A DNA stretch of 64,000 bases, taken from positions 1-64,000 of the IMG/VR virus record IMGVR_UViG_3300046096_000928; one strand, 5' to 3'. A program made the translations under genes and the position numbers. The notes under the pieces were generated by a model that was given only the letters and a program-made list of their open reading frames with translations, did not search any database and had not been told where the DNA came from. This stretch comes from a virus. Shown one piece after another: positions 1 to 8,076 of this stretch; the first letter of the stretch is position 1; every line of letters starts with the position of its first letter.

Positions 1-437
1 GTAGGATCGTTTAATACAGTGCCTGTTAAATCTTTTGCATCTAATAAACCACAATGTCCATGACTGGTATATTCACAAAGACAAGTGTCATTAATAACGA
101 TTAGATTAGGTACGGCTTCTTTAACTGCACTGGTAGCTTTCTGCACAATACCACAATCATGCCATGCCCCTGTCGCTACTAAATCTTTACTTTCTGGTAT
201 ACCAAATAAGATTATCGCTGGTATTCCTAAATCGTAAATGTCTTTTGCTTCTTCAACTATCTGATCTACCGATAATTGATAAATATTAGGCATTGATTTG
301 ATTTCATTCTTTATTGCGTGTCCTGTGACTACAAACAAGGGATAAATTAAATCTTTAACTGTTAAGACATTTTCTGAAAGCATCGATCTTATTTGAAGAT
401 TTTTACGCAATCTTCTAGCTCTATTTATTGGAAACAT
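1..437 (-). CDS. hemB: Porphobilinogen synthase (HemB), 5' part, truncated by window edge
   Basis: Translating the minus strand from the ATG at 435-437 gives an open frame to the window edge (about 145 residues). It matches the N-terminal half of cyanobacterial HemB: an Arg-rich start (RARRLRKN), DLIYPLFVVTG, LGIPAIILFGIP, GAWHDCGIVQKA and the Cys-containing DTCLCEYTSHGHCGLL. HemB condenses two 5-aminolevulinate molecules into porphobilinogen, the second committed step of heme and chlorophyll synthesis, in the cytoplasm. The gene starts about 90 bp from the end of the element-specific mini-ORF of repeat copy 1. It is either the host gene at the edge of an integrated element or a gene carried by it; the window cannot decide. 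The active-site lysines would lie beyond the edge. Confidence 0.9.
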   Translation of the reverse strand, partial: MFPINRARRLRKNLQIRSMLSENVLTVKDLIYPLFVVTGHAIKNEIKSMPNIYQLSVDQIVEEAKDIYDLGIPAIILFGIPESKDLVATGAWHDCGIVQKATSAVKEAVPNLIVINDTCLCEYTSHGHCGLLDAKDLTGTVLNDP

Positions 438-523
438 TTTTTTATTTATTCTTTTCTTTCAAATTTTATTCTTTTTACGCTTTTTTAATTACTAACTTTT
501 GTTACTTTTTTGACTATATAGTT

Positions 524-670
524 TTAACTATAGTAAACACAATTACGATAGAGAAAAGCCAATTGACGAGTTCCTGTTAACAGGTTACCTGATATTAGGT
601 TACCTGTTAACAGGAACTCGATATACATAATTAAGATCAATAAACTCATAATTAAAAAAATAAAGATCAA
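524..670 (-). CDS. Repeat-associated mini-ORF, copy 1 (TM segment + five-residue repeats)
   Basis: A TTG-initiated frame of 48 codons inside dispersed repeat copy 1. The N-terminus is very hydrophobic (MIFIFLIMSLLILIMYIE), one likely membrane segment, followed by three five-residue units of the type LLTGN/LISGN and then a TRQLAFLYR tail. The same peptide, with four units, is found at 10301 and 34206. The five-residue period comes from a 15-bp DNA period. No convincing ribosome-binding site precedes the TTG or the next in-frame ATG, so translation is uncertain. Conservation may instead reflect a DNA-level role of the CCTGTTAACAGG palindromes. Confidence 0.4.
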   Translation of the reverse strand: MIFIFLIMSLLILIMYIEFLLTGNLISGNLLTGTRQLAFLYRNCVYYS

Positions 671-815
671 GTTAATTATGCAGAAAAATTATTTTTTCTT
701 TTCCCGTTTAAGAAAAGAAGCCATTAAACAAATAACTAATTATTCTCTGTATTGCTGATTATTTAGCTAAACAAGGCGAATGAAGTAAGTAAAAGATTAA
801 TCGTACTTGAAAAGA
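546..815. repeat. Dispersed repeat copy 1
   Basis: About 270 bp, closely similar to 34069-34352 (same orientation) and 10160-10440 (opposite orientation); a degenerate copy lies at 52575-52770. It begins with GCCAATTGACGAG, then alternating CCTGTTAACAGG and CCTGATATTAGG palindromes, an A/T-rich block with GATCAAGTTAATTATG, then a block containing TTGCTGATTATTTAGCTAAA. Boundaries are approximate, judged by eye. No transposase and no terminal inverted repeats are visible. Confidence 0.85.
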
Positions 816-980
816 ACCGAAGAGGGTAAAATTAATGATTAGGAATTGATGATCTAAAATGAAATTAATTAAAGTTAGGAGTAAAAAAAATGTTAGAAAA
901 GAAACAATCTTTTCAATCAATGATTGTTGGTAGGTGAGTGGATAAAATTAGGTGAAATTTATTGCCGTAAATCGTAAACA
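816..980. other. Intergenic stretch without a convincing gene
   Basis: Between the repeat and the terminator of the Rha-type gene. It holds only a 15-codon frame at about 890 (MLEKKQSFQS start) with a GGAG upstream. It has no recognisable similarity and is too short to support as a gene. Confidence 0.4.
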
Positions 981-1008
981 TAAAAAAGCCTTCCCCTCAT
1001 GGAAGGCT
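981..1008 (-). terminator. Rho-independent terminator of the Rha-type gene
   Basis: On the minus strand AGCCTTCC and GGAAGGCT form an 8-bp stem followed by TTTTTTA. It starts about 22 bp after the stop codon of the gene at 1030-1809. Confidence 0.85.
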
Positions 1009-1029
1009 AAAAAGATTATTCAGATTAAA

Positions 1030-1809
1030 TTATTCGCCGAGAACTCGTTGTCTATTTTTATTTTGAAAGTAGGCTTCTCTGATCACTCTCACATTTTCAG
1101 TAAGGATATAATCAGCTTGTACTGCTCTTAAACCTTGACAGACTAGATGCTGGAGATTATATTGTTTCAACCATTTTTCTAATTGAACACCAGTTTTAAA
1201 TCCTAATTCTTTGGCTAATTGTGCCGTTGATTTACCCTCAAAGCTAACATTACTACTCCCTTTACAAACGATAGTTTCAGTTACTTTTTCGATTACTTCA
1301 ACTACTGCTTCGGGATCGCCAACTAGAAAAGCAAAGGTTTGGATTCCATGTAAGGAAACGATGGCTTCGGTGCGGTTAAGATAATTAGTTTTTAATCTTA
1401 AATTACTATTCTCTAATTTGAGATTTTCATTTTGTAGTGTCAAGATTTGGATAGTTTCACTTTGTTGGGGTATAACTTCTTTGATTATTCTTTTGGCTTT
1501 AGAAAATGAATCAACTAAAGCTAATTTTAATTCCACAACTCGGTCAGTATTTCTTGAAAATGTCATCAAGGTAGTTGCTTGATTTTCATTTAACCATGCA
1601 AATTTCTCAGGGCGACCACCCTGGCTACTTTCAGAGGGTTTATACGTTTCAAACGTAATAACCCCAAACTTACCTTCTAGCTTGTCTTGATGCTTTTTGA
1701 TTGTTTCAAGTAAATTTTTATGTTGAATACCCAACTCCGACGCAATCAATCTTGAATCAACAACATTTTGATCGTTTAACTTTTCAATTTTCAATAAATC
1801 TGTTACCAT
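1030..1809 (-). CDS. Rha-family phage regulatory (antirepressor-like) protein
   Basis: 259 residues. Residues about 15-105 fit the Rha/pRha family of phage regulators: DSRLIASELGIQHKNLLETI, then GRPEKFAWLNENQATTLMTF and SRNTDRVVELKLALVDSFSK. A short coiled coil follows (about 120-145), then a C-terminal domain that may be a second DNA-binding unit (STAQLAKELGF, near residue 198). Family members act as antirepressors or lysis/lysogeny regulators; the role here is inferred. The gene follows a methyltransferase gene on the same strand and has its own promoter and structured leader (1810-1923). The start ATG is preceded by AGGAGATATATTC. Confidence 0.8.
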   Translation of the reverse strand: MVTDLLKIEKLNDQNVVDSRLIASELGIQHKNLLETIKKHQDKLEGKFGVITFETYKPSESSQGGRPEKFAWLNENQATTLMTFSRNTDRVVELKLALVDSFSKAKRIIKEVIPQQSETIQILTLQNENLKLENSNLRLKTNYLNRTEAIVSLHGIQTFAFLVGDPEAVVEVIEKVTETIVCKGSSNVSFEGKSTAQLAKELGFKTGVQLEKWLKQYNLQHLVCQGLRAVQADYILTENVRVIREAYFQNKNRQRVLGE

Positions 1810-1923
1810 GAATATATCTCCTAGTTTATTTAAATGGTTTAGGATTCACTAGATGATATAAAGCAATTCATAATTTACGTTGTGGATTGCTTTTCTAGTC
1901 TTTACTTTCCTTTTTTTATTGTA
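1810..1923 (-). promoter_or_regulatory. Structured leader 1 with extended -10 promoter
   Basis: On the minus strand the order is TGTTACAAT (-10 hexamer at 1918-1923), AAAGG, then a two-stem element at 1848-1899. The outer stem is ACTAGA/TCTAGT and the inner stem AGCAAT/ATTGCT, with partial ACAA/TTAT pairing inside. CCTA and TAGG follow and can pair over the ribosome-binding site (AGGAG). The architecture recurs in leaders 2-5. Inferred role: translational or attenuation control of the Rha-type gene. Confidence 0.8.
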
Positions 1924-1959
1924 ACATTTTTAAGCTATTTTTTAAGGTTTTACTTAATT

Positions 1960-2829
1960 TTAATTACCCGTAAACAAATCTTTTTGATTATTTTCTTCAT
2001 GCCATTTAGCTATTCTATTTTTGCCAACTTCGTAATATTCTTTATCCTTTTCAATACAAGTGTATTTGCGATTTAATTCTAAACAGGCTAGTGAAGTAGT
2101 AAAACTACCAGCGAAAGGATCAAGTATTAAATCACCCTCTTTTGTTGTTAATTCAATTAATTGTTTAAAGAGTTTGACTGGTTTTTGTGTAGGGTGTTGG
2201 AAGTGATAATGCTCTCTATTTACTGGCATAATACTTTTGAATAAACAGCCTCTCTGATGAATCTGATAAGTAGAAAAGGCTACGTCAAGCCCCTTCTTAC
2301 ACTGTCCCATTATTTTATGCTTTTCTTCTCTATTGATCTTTTTTCTTGTCCAAAATATAAAATCTTCATAAGATTTTATATTTTTTATCCCCGCTAGGAT
2401 TCGTTTATAGTCAAAAACGATCCCGTTGGGATTTATAGCTTCATCAAACTCTAATTTATCAATATAAATTCTATTCAGTTTACTTTTTTTTTTGCCAAAT
2501 AGACTAGCTAATTCATGTAACCTACCTACTGGATGACAAGGATTAGATAAATTCTTTTTATACCAAATCAACTCCTCCTTGAAAATAAAACCCAAATCAT
2601 CACATATTATATTCCATTTTGATAACGGCACACCACGACCAAAGAATAATAAAAAACCTGTATCTTTTAATACTCTAAAACATTCGCTAAACAATAATTG
2701 AGCATCGAAAGGACAGTCTAATTTGTGTTTGAGATAACCATAAGGTGGATCAGTAATAACGGCATCAACTGAATTGTCAGGAATAGTTTTTAGAATATCA
2801 AAACAGTCGGCATGAAAAATTTTATTCAT
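1960..2829 (-). CDS. DNA methyltransferase (DPPY-type), copy 1
   Basis: 289 residues, AdoMet-dependent N4-cytosine/N6-adenine DNA methylase family. The catalytic motif TDPPYGYL lies near residue 27, TRD-like sequence in the middle, and HPTQKPVKLFKQLIELTT then the AdoMet motif DPFAGSFTTS near residue 240. The second Gly of the usual FxGxG is Phe here; the remnant at 58729-59120 also has Phe there (AGNFTT), while the copy at 10655 has the normal Gly. AdoMet binding may therefore be weakened, or this is a subfamily variant. The gene is followed by leader 1 and the Rha-type gene, the first of several methyltransferase-regulator cassettes. Confidence 0.85.
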   Translation of the reverse strand: MNKIFHADCFDILKTIPDNSVDAVITDPPYGYLKHKLDCPFDAQLLFSECFRVLKDTGFLLFFGRGVPLSKWNIICDDLGFIFKEELIWYKKNLSNPCHPVGRLHELASLFGKKKSKLNRIYIDKLEFDEAINPNGIVFDYKRILAGIKNIKSYEDFIFWTRKKINREEKHKIMGQCKKGLDVAFSTYQIHQRGCLFKSIMPVNREHYHFQHPTQKPVKLFKQLIELTTKEGDLILDPFAGSFTTSLACLELNRKYTCIEKDKEYYEVGKNRIAKWHEENNQKDLFTGN

Positions 2830-2912
2830 AGTAAGAAAAGTAAATGTAGTTTAATTGTAAGCAAAAATAAGACAAAAATGTTAAAATAGAGAAAACGATA
2901 CAGTCAAAACAA

Positions 2913-3929
2913 ATGAAAATATTTAATGCTTTAGGCAGTGACGAGATTAAAGATCGCAGTATTTTTAATGGGAATAGTACCAATATAAATAATTTGAATA
3001 ATGTTAAATATTTATGGGGTATTCAATTATATAACCAAATGAGGGCGAACTTTTGGTTGCCACAAAAAGTAGATGTTGTGGGGGATATAAATTCTTATAA
3101 TGAGTTAAGCATTCAAGAACGGACAGCTTATGACGGAATTTTAAGTTACTTAATTTTTTTAGATTCAATTCAAACAGCAAACATCCCTTTTCTAGTTGGT
3201 AAAATCACCGCACCTGAGATAAGATTATGTTTACTTGAACAAGCGTCTCAAGAAGCTATGCACTCTGCTAGTTATCAATATTTAATCGAAACAATAATTC
3301 CCGTAGAGAAAAGAAATTATCTTTACAATTATTGGAGGAAGGATCAGGTTTTAGCAAAACGTTGTGAGGCGATCGCCAATTATTATCAAAATTTCATAAA
3401 TACTAATTCAGATAATGATTTTATTTTATCGTTAGTTGCTAATTACTTTTTAGAAGGGATTTATTTTTATAACGGATTTATGTTTTTCTATAACTTAGCG
3501 GTAAGAAGTTTAATGTGTAATACAGCGGACATGATTAAATTAATACACCGGGATGAGTTAAATCATGTGAGATTGTACCAAAAGATTTTAGAAGAAAGTT
3601 TACAGCAAAATAAAATAGATGAAGAATCGATTTACACTTTGTGTGAAAGTACGGTACAACAAGAGATAACATGGTCAGCTCATATTATAGGGAATGAAGT
3701 CTTAGGTATTACTGAAAATTCGAGTAAAAATTATACTCGTTACTTAGCTAATATGCGATTAAAAGCAATAGGATTAAATGCCATGTACGATACAGATTGC
3801 GAGAATCCTTATAAACATTTAGAGAATATTGCTGACGTTTCTAAAGAGGCGAGTTCCAAAACTAACTTTTTCGAGAGTAGTGTTACTTCTTATAACATGG
3901 CGACTAATGTGAGTGGTTGGGATTTTTAA
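2913..3929 (+). CDS. nrdB: Ribonucleotide reductase small subunit (class I, NrdB/NrdF-like)
   Basis: 338 residues. Metal and radical residues sit at the canonical spacing: Asp84 (FLDSIQ), Glu114 and His117 (QEAMHS), Tyr121 (SASYQY), the later Glu in FLEGIYFYNGF, and the DELNHVRLY Glu/His pair. With a large subunit it reduces ribonucleotides to deoxyribonucleotides in the cytoplasm. No large subunit is in the window, so it must lie elsewhere or be supplied by the host. An extended -10 (TGTTAAAAT) lies about 25-35 bp upstream. The gene is divergent from methyltransferase copy 1 and contains a HIP1 site at about 3369. Confidence 0.9.
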   Translation: MKIFNALGSDEIKDRSIFNGNSTNINNLNNVKYLWGIQLYNQMRANFWLPQKVDVVGDINSYNELSIQERTAYDGILSYLIFLDSIQTANIPFLVGKITAPEIRLCLLEQASQEAMHSASYQYLIETIIPVEKRNYLYNYWRKDQVLAKRCEAIANYYQNFINTNSDNDFILSLVANYFLEGIYFYNGFMFFYNLAVRSLMCNTADMIKLIHRDELNHVRLYQKILEESLQQNKIDEESIYTLCESTVQQEITWSAHIIGNEVLGITENSSKNYTRYLANMRLKAIGLNAMYDTDCENPYKHLENIADVSKEASSKTNFFESSVTSYNMATNVSGWDF

Positions 3930-4366
3930 CTTTTTATCTTTACTTTGGGGCGAAAGTATTGAGAACCTTTAGATACTTCCTCCGCTTTACTTAGAAAATC
4001 GGAGATAAAACATTCTTCTACCGACGAATAAATAGGAAAAGGATGATCCTCATCGTCGCTTCTAACAAATCCACTTTTCTTATCTTCATTCAAAAAGAGT
4101 ATTTCGTTTTTAGATGTTTTATCCACGTTATGATTTTCAGAAGTGATGAATAGACAATTCTCTTGAGGTTTTTCTTTATCAAAGTCATAAGGATATAGCG
4201 ATCCAATACATTCTGAAAAAAGAGATAAATTCTGGCAATGTATTTCTTCTATTTTATATGGGATAACTTTTTCAAAAAATTCTTTACTACAAGTATTAGG
4301 GTGACAATCGATATAAATATAAATAGGTTTTATTCTTATCAAATCACCTGATTTTAATAGTTTCAT
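3926..4366 (-). CDS. Hypothetical protein, 146 aa
   Basis: Convergent with nrdB, the stop codons overlapping by four bases. No family recognised. The sequence begins MKLLKSGDLIRIKPIYIY and has several Cys/His residues but no metal-binding motif I can identify. It is soluble, without a membrane segment or signal peptide. Confidence 0.6.
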   Translation of the reverse strand: MKLLKSGDLIRIKPIYIYIDCHPNTCSKEFFEKVIPYKIEEIHCQNLSLFSECIGSLYPYDFDKEKPQENCLFITSENHNVDKTSKNEILFLNEDKKSGFVRSDDEDHPFPIYSSVEECFISDFLSKAEEVSKGSQYFRPKVKIKS

Positions 4367-4481
4367 TTTGTATTACTTATTTTATTTGTATTACTTTCAT
4401 CATACATGAATTTGATGTTAACGACTGAGATTTTAACATTTAACATTTTGTTAAGATAAAGATAGTGTATTACAGAATGTA

Positions 4482-4781
4482 ATGAATGGATTACCGCATT
4501 ATTTTTTAATTGGACTAATAATCTCTTATGTTTATTTGTTATTACTAGGAAGCCAAGTAATGGAATTAAATAAAGGTTTCATGGAAATAACAGGAGCTTA
4601 TCTCGGTTGGTTAACATCAGAGACAGCCAAAAGTAAAGAAATGGCATTTGTAATTGTTGTTTTGGTAGCAAGTCTTTTTATTGTAATGGTAATTCAGCCT
4701 GATAATTTACCTAGTATTGTTGGGCTTATTACTTTTATTTCAGTTGGTTGGTTCGGTTCATTAACAAATCGTATAAATTAA
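4482..4781 (+). CDS. Small membrane protein, 99 aa
   Basis: Three hydrophobic stretches (about residues 5-25, 53-72 and 78-95) suggest two or three transmembrane helices with short polar links. Five bases separate it from the subtilase gene, so the two are probably co-transcribed. Size and topology would fit a holin or a small phage membrane protein, but no family motif is visible and the lysozyme gene is 29 kb away. Confidence 0.6.
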   Translation: MNGLPHYFLIGLIISYVYLLLLGSQVMELNKGFMEITGAYLGWLTSETAKSKEMAFVIVVLVASLFIVMVIQPDNLPSIVGLITFISVGWFGSLTNRIN

Positions 4782-4785
4782 AATT

Positions 4786-6402
4786 ATGGACGCTATAAAT
4801 CCACTCATTATCTCAAATCTTCTCACTACAGAAAACAGCTTATTAAATTTAGGACAAACTCTTACTATACAATCTTTTAAAACTAATGATGATTTAATTA
4901 CTACTGCTCGTAATACAAGTATAGTATTTAATCCTTTAGAAAATGATGAAGGATTATCATGGTTAAGATCATATACTTCGCCAAAGAATGGAACAATTAC
5001 CAGAGGGGGAAATAATAGTTTAACCTATATCCCAAATATGGGTTTTATGGGTGTCGAAAACTTAGTATATAAAGGACAATTAGATCAATTAATAGCAAAA
5101 GGGAATATAACGATTAACGTAGTTGATAGCGAACGACTACCCATCGAAATAAATAAGTCACCTATAGCTAAAGATGATTTATTCAATACAACAAATGACA
5201 GATCAATTAACTTTAATCCTTTGTCGAACGATACAGACCCTGAAAATAAACCATTAACAATTAGTAATATTACAACTCCGCTAAATGGTAGCTTGATTAA
5301 AAACGGGAATGAATATATATTCGCCCCTAACAATAATTTTGTTGGGAGAGAATATATTGACTATGAAGTTTCAGATGGTATTAATACATCAATAGCCAAA
5401 GTAATAATTGAGGTGACACAATCAACTATCGAACCCACACCGATTCTACCACCGTCGATACCCGAAAAGCCATTATTAAATTTAGGGAGAAAAGAGTTTA
5501 ATTTAAATACGGGTTATGGATTAATTAATGCTAATGAGTTAGTAAATATTGCATTAGGAAATAGCTCTTTATTTGATAATGTACCTAATTATGAAGGGGT
5601 AAATGGGAATTATTTAAATTTAATAAATGTACCCGAAGTTTGGATAAAAGGCTATACCGGTAAAGGGGTAACAGTAGCCGTGATAGATCAAGCTATAAAT
5701 ATTCAACATACTGATCTTAAAAATAATATTTGGGTAAATAAAAACGAAATAGCAGACGACGGATTAGATAACGATAGTAATGGGTTTGTAGATGATCTTA
5801 ACGGCTGGAATTTCAGAACAAATAATAATAATTTAATAACTAATGGTGGACATGGAACTCATGTTATGGGTTTGGTTAGTGCAGAGAATAATTCTATTGG
5901 TAATACTGGCGTTGCTTTCAATTCTTCTCTTATGCCTATCGAAGGGTTAATCACATGGGATACTGTCGAGAAAAGTATTTATTATGCCGTCAATAATGGT
6001 GCTAATATTATTAATTTATCTTTAGGTGGGGGTCAAGTTAATTCTATAAGAACAGCTTTACAATATGCAAAAAATAAAGGTATTGTAGTAGTAGCATCTG
6101 CTGGTAATGATAGCAGTGAATCACCCATTTATCCAGCCGCTTTTGCTAAAGAAGGATTGGCGATCGCCGTTGGAGCTTATAATGAAAATTTCAGTAATAA
6201 AGCTGGTAATGATAACAATATGCTTTATGTCACAGCTGGAGGAGAAGGTATTAGTACAGTAGGATTTGATGATTTTGGGAATAAAAGAGGTACTTCCATG
6301 TCTTCTCCTTATGTCGCTGGTGTAGTTGCTTTAATGTTAGAGGCAAACCCTAATCTCACACCTGCTCAAGTTTATAATATTTTCACTCAGAAATATGTTT
6401 AA
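4786..6402 (+). CDS. Subtilisin-like serine protease (S8) with two N-terminal cadherin/Ig-like repeats
   Basis: 538 residues. Two beta-sandwich repeats of the bacterial cadherin-like/VCBS type occupy about residues 40-110 and 120-205 (NPLENDEG and NPLSNDTDPENKP motifs). The S8 catalytic domain follows, with Asp301 in VAVIDQAINIQHTDL, His356 in GGHGTHVMG and Ser504 in GTSMSSPYVAGVVALM. Two N-rich Ca-binding-like loops (DNDSNGFVDD) precede the His. There is no signal peptide. In a phage context it could mature virion proteins or act as a virion-associated enzyme, but that is inference. A HIP1 site lies inside the gene at about 6160. Confidence 0.9.
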   Translation: MDAINPLIISNLLTTENSLLNLGQTLTIQSFKTNDDLITTARNTSIVFNPLENDEGLSWLRSYTSPKNGTITRGGNNSLTYIPNMGFMGVENLVYKGQLDQLIAKGNITINVVDSERLPIEINKSPIAKDDLFNTTNDRSINFNPLSNDTDPENKPLTISNITTPLNGSLIKNGNEYIFAPNNNFVGREYIDYEVSDGINTSIAKVIIEVTQSTIEPTPILPPSIPEKPLLNLGRKEFNLNTGYGLINANELVNIALGNSSLFDNVPNYEGVNGNYLNLINVPEVWIKGYTGKGVTVAVIDQAINIQHTDLKNNIWVNKNEIADDGLDNDSNGFVDDLNGWNFRTNNNNLITNGGHGTHVMGLVSAENNSIGNTGVAFNSSLMPIEGLITWDTVEKSIYYAVNNGANIINLSLGGGQVNSIRTALQYAKNKGIVVVASAGNDSSESPIYPAAFAKEGLAIAVGAYNENFSNKAGNDNNMLYVTAGGEGISTVGFDDFGNKRGTSMSSPYVAGVVALMLEANPNLTPAQVYNIFTQKYV

Positions 6403-6409
6403 GATTAAT

Positions 6410-6480
6410 CCATGATGCAGGAGTTGAACCTGCCTAACACAAATTATGAGTTTGCTGTCTAACCGCTCGACCATACATGG
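6410..6480 (-). tRNA. tRNA with CAU anticodon (Met or Ile2)
   Basis: 71 nt on the minus strand fold as a tRNA: D arm GTC/GAC around GAGCGGTTA, anticodon stem GCAAA/TTTGT with loop CTCATAA (anticodon CAT), a five-base variable loop, and T arm GCAGG-TTCAACT-CCTGC. Five acceptor pairs form (CCATG/CATGG), but the two pairs nearest the core are mismatched. No CCA is encoded. A CAU anticodon means Met or lysidine-modified Ile (AUA codon); AUA is frequent in these A+T-rich genes. Confidence 0.75.
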
Positions 6481-6516
6481 TTAAATTATTTATTTATTTT
6501 AACTTATTTAGTCTTC

Positions 6517-6550
6517 TTCGTCAATAATATAATGTCATATTATTGACGAA
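6517..6550. repeat. Perfect 14-bp inverted repeat, hairpin
   Basis: Arms TTCGTCAATAATAT and ATATTATTGACGAA with a 6-base loop. It lies between the tRNA and phoH. There is no T-run on either side, so it could be an operator or RNA hairpin rather than a terminator. Confidence 0.7.
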
Positions 6551-6604
6551 ACGTTCCAGTTATAAAAATCATTTTTATTCTTTTTCTGGATGTCTTAGTA
6601 AGTG

Positions 6605-6650
6605 ATCATACCACAAATATATCTAAAAAGTAATATATTTGTGGTATGAT
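6605..6650. repeat. Perfect 18-bp inverted repeat upstream of phoH
   Basis: Arms ATCATACCACAAATATAT and its exact complement enclose a 10-base loop and end 31 bp before the phoH start. No T-run follows, so simple termination is unlikely. It could be an operator, or a 5' UTR hairpin of the phoH transcript. Confidence 0.75.
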
Positions 6651-6681
6651 TAAAGTATAAATCTACAAAAAAAATGTACTT

Positions 6682-7551
6682 ATGGCAAGACAAAAACTGC
6701 CCACTAGCACGACTAAAAGACGAAGAGGCTTGACAGTGGGGGAAGAGATAGCTGATTACAAAAAGGATTATCATCAAACAGCTAGACAAGAAATAAAATT
6801 TTTAATTCCAAACGAAGAGCAGAAAAAGTTAGTTTATAGTATCCGCAATAATAGTATTTCATTAGTAACAGGCAACGCTGGTACGGGGAAAACTCTTTTT
6901 TGTATTCAAACTCTTTATCAAATGTTAAAAGCCCGTACCATTAATGAAATATTGATTATTCGATTAGTTGCTGGTAATAAAGATGAAGATTTAGGGTCAT
7001 TACCGGGCGAAGTTAAAGATAAAACGTCACCATTTTGGGAAGCTATCAGAGATAACCTTGAATTGTTTGTTCCCGAAGGTGAGATTAATTATCTCTTTGA
7101 TAAAGATAAAATCAAAGTCTTACCCATGAGTTTTGTAAGAGGTCGTACTTTTCACAATAAAGGGATCATTATCGAAGAAGCTCAAAACCTTAATCGCTTA
7201 GAAATTTTAACTATACTTACTCGTATTGGTAAAAATTCTAAAATGGTCTTTAATGGTGACGATGCTCAATGTGATCGCTATAATACCGATGGTTACGGAA
7301 TGCATTATCTTAAACGATTACTTACTGGTATTAATGATATTGGGATTGTAGATTTTAAACAGAAAATCAATGAACGTCACCCATTAATTACTGATATACT
7401 ACAAAGAGTGGTTGAGTTGAAAGTACAAGATGAAAAAAGAAAAGAATCGACGGAACATTCCAAAGAAAAAGAAAAATATTTTTCAGTTAGAGCAAATTTA
7501 GATTGTGGCAGAATTGAGAAAAAAGAAAATTTTAAGCACGGATTCATCTGA
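6682..7551 (+). CDS. phoH: PhoH-like ATPase
   Basis: 289 residues of the PhoH P-loop NTPase family. Walker A is TGNAGTGKT at about residues 63-71, the Walker B/EEAQN motif IIIEEAQNLNRLE at about 165, and FNGDDAQ and INERHPLITDI follow as in PhoH. The N-terminus is basic (STTKRRRG) and the C-terminus lysine/glutamate-rich. PhoH proteins are common in cyanophages; they are RNA-associated NTPases of uncertain role, in bacteria often neighbours of YbeY, which is also in this window (57491-57979). The coding frame may originally have extended into 7536-7712. Confidence 0.9.
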   Translation: MARQKLPTSTTKRRRGLTVGEEIADYKKDYHQTARQEIKFLIPNEEQKKLVYSIRNNSISLVTGNAGTGKTLFCIQTLYQMLKARTINEILIIRLVAGNKDEDLGSLPGEVKDKTSPFWEAIRDNLELFVPEGEINYLFDKDKIKVLPMSFVRGRTFHNKGIIIEEAQNLNRLEILTILTRIGKNSKMVFNGDDAQCDRYNTDGYGMHYLKRLLTGINDIGIVDFKQKINERHPLITDILQRVVELKVQDEKRKESTEHSKEKEKYFSVRANLDCGRIEKKENFKHGFI

Positions 7552-7712
7552 TTGTAGAGGATAAAGTTGTTTATTCTGGGAAACTTTTAGCCTCTACAAA
7601 GGTTCCAGATACGGTGATTGATCCTAGTTTCGATAAATCTATTTATCGTTTTGGTAATAAAAATTTACCTTTTATTAAACCTATTGAATTTTTTTTTGTA
7701 ATATATAAGTAA
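7536..7712 (+). pseudogene. Possible displaced C-terminal extension of PhoH
   Basis: A 58-codon open stretch in a different frame overlaps the phoH end and has no good start codon. Read after the PhoH residues ENFK it gives ARIHLIVEDKVVYSGKLLAS, and a one-base indel in the A/T run at 7525-7535 would join the two. It may be a frameshifted tail or the remnant of a separate gene. Confidence 0.3.
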
Positions 7713-7731
7713 TCTTTTAATACATTATTCA

Positions 7732-8070
7732 ATGTTCACTTACTCAAAATTTAACAAAGACTTTTGGCTGGTAAAAACACATTATCTATATCCTGACAAT
7801 GATATTATCGATATTTTTGTCAAAGAAGAAAAAGGAGGATTACTATTAACTGATTTAGGGGAAACAATACGTTGGCTTTTAAATCAGTTAATTTCTGATT
7901 CTCTGAACGATCAGTTTATTGCAAAGACTTTGGATATTTATAATATTCAAAGAGATAAAGGATTGTTAATAAAAAAAGTTGACGATTCCCAATCTTTATC
8001 TACTCTTTTTAGTGCAATTAATGAATTCTGTAAAGCTATTATTCATATCACGACTTATTACCCTACTTGA
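7732..8070 (+). CDS. DUF1828-like small protein
   Basis: 112 residues. The first half (NDIIDIFVKEEKGGLLLTDL then GETIRWL) resembles the DUF1828 pattern of a short beta sheet with an acidic TDxGET element. Function unknown; the family is found in phages and mobile elements. It is followed after six bases by the PAPS-reductase-like gene, probably in one transcript. Confidence 0.55.
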   Translation: MFTYSKFNKDFWLVKTHYLYPDNDIIDIFVKEEKGGLLLTDLGETIRWLLNQLISDSLNDQFIAKTLDIYNIQRDKGLLIKKVDDSQSLSTLFSAINEFCKAIIHITTYYPT

Positions 8071-8076
8071 ATAAAA

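Noticed and set aside
7525-7545. Programmed -1 frameshift in phoH at A AAT TTT
   Set aside because: The heptamer fits, but the -1 frame hits TAA immediately after it, so slippage there cannot reach the downstream open stretch.
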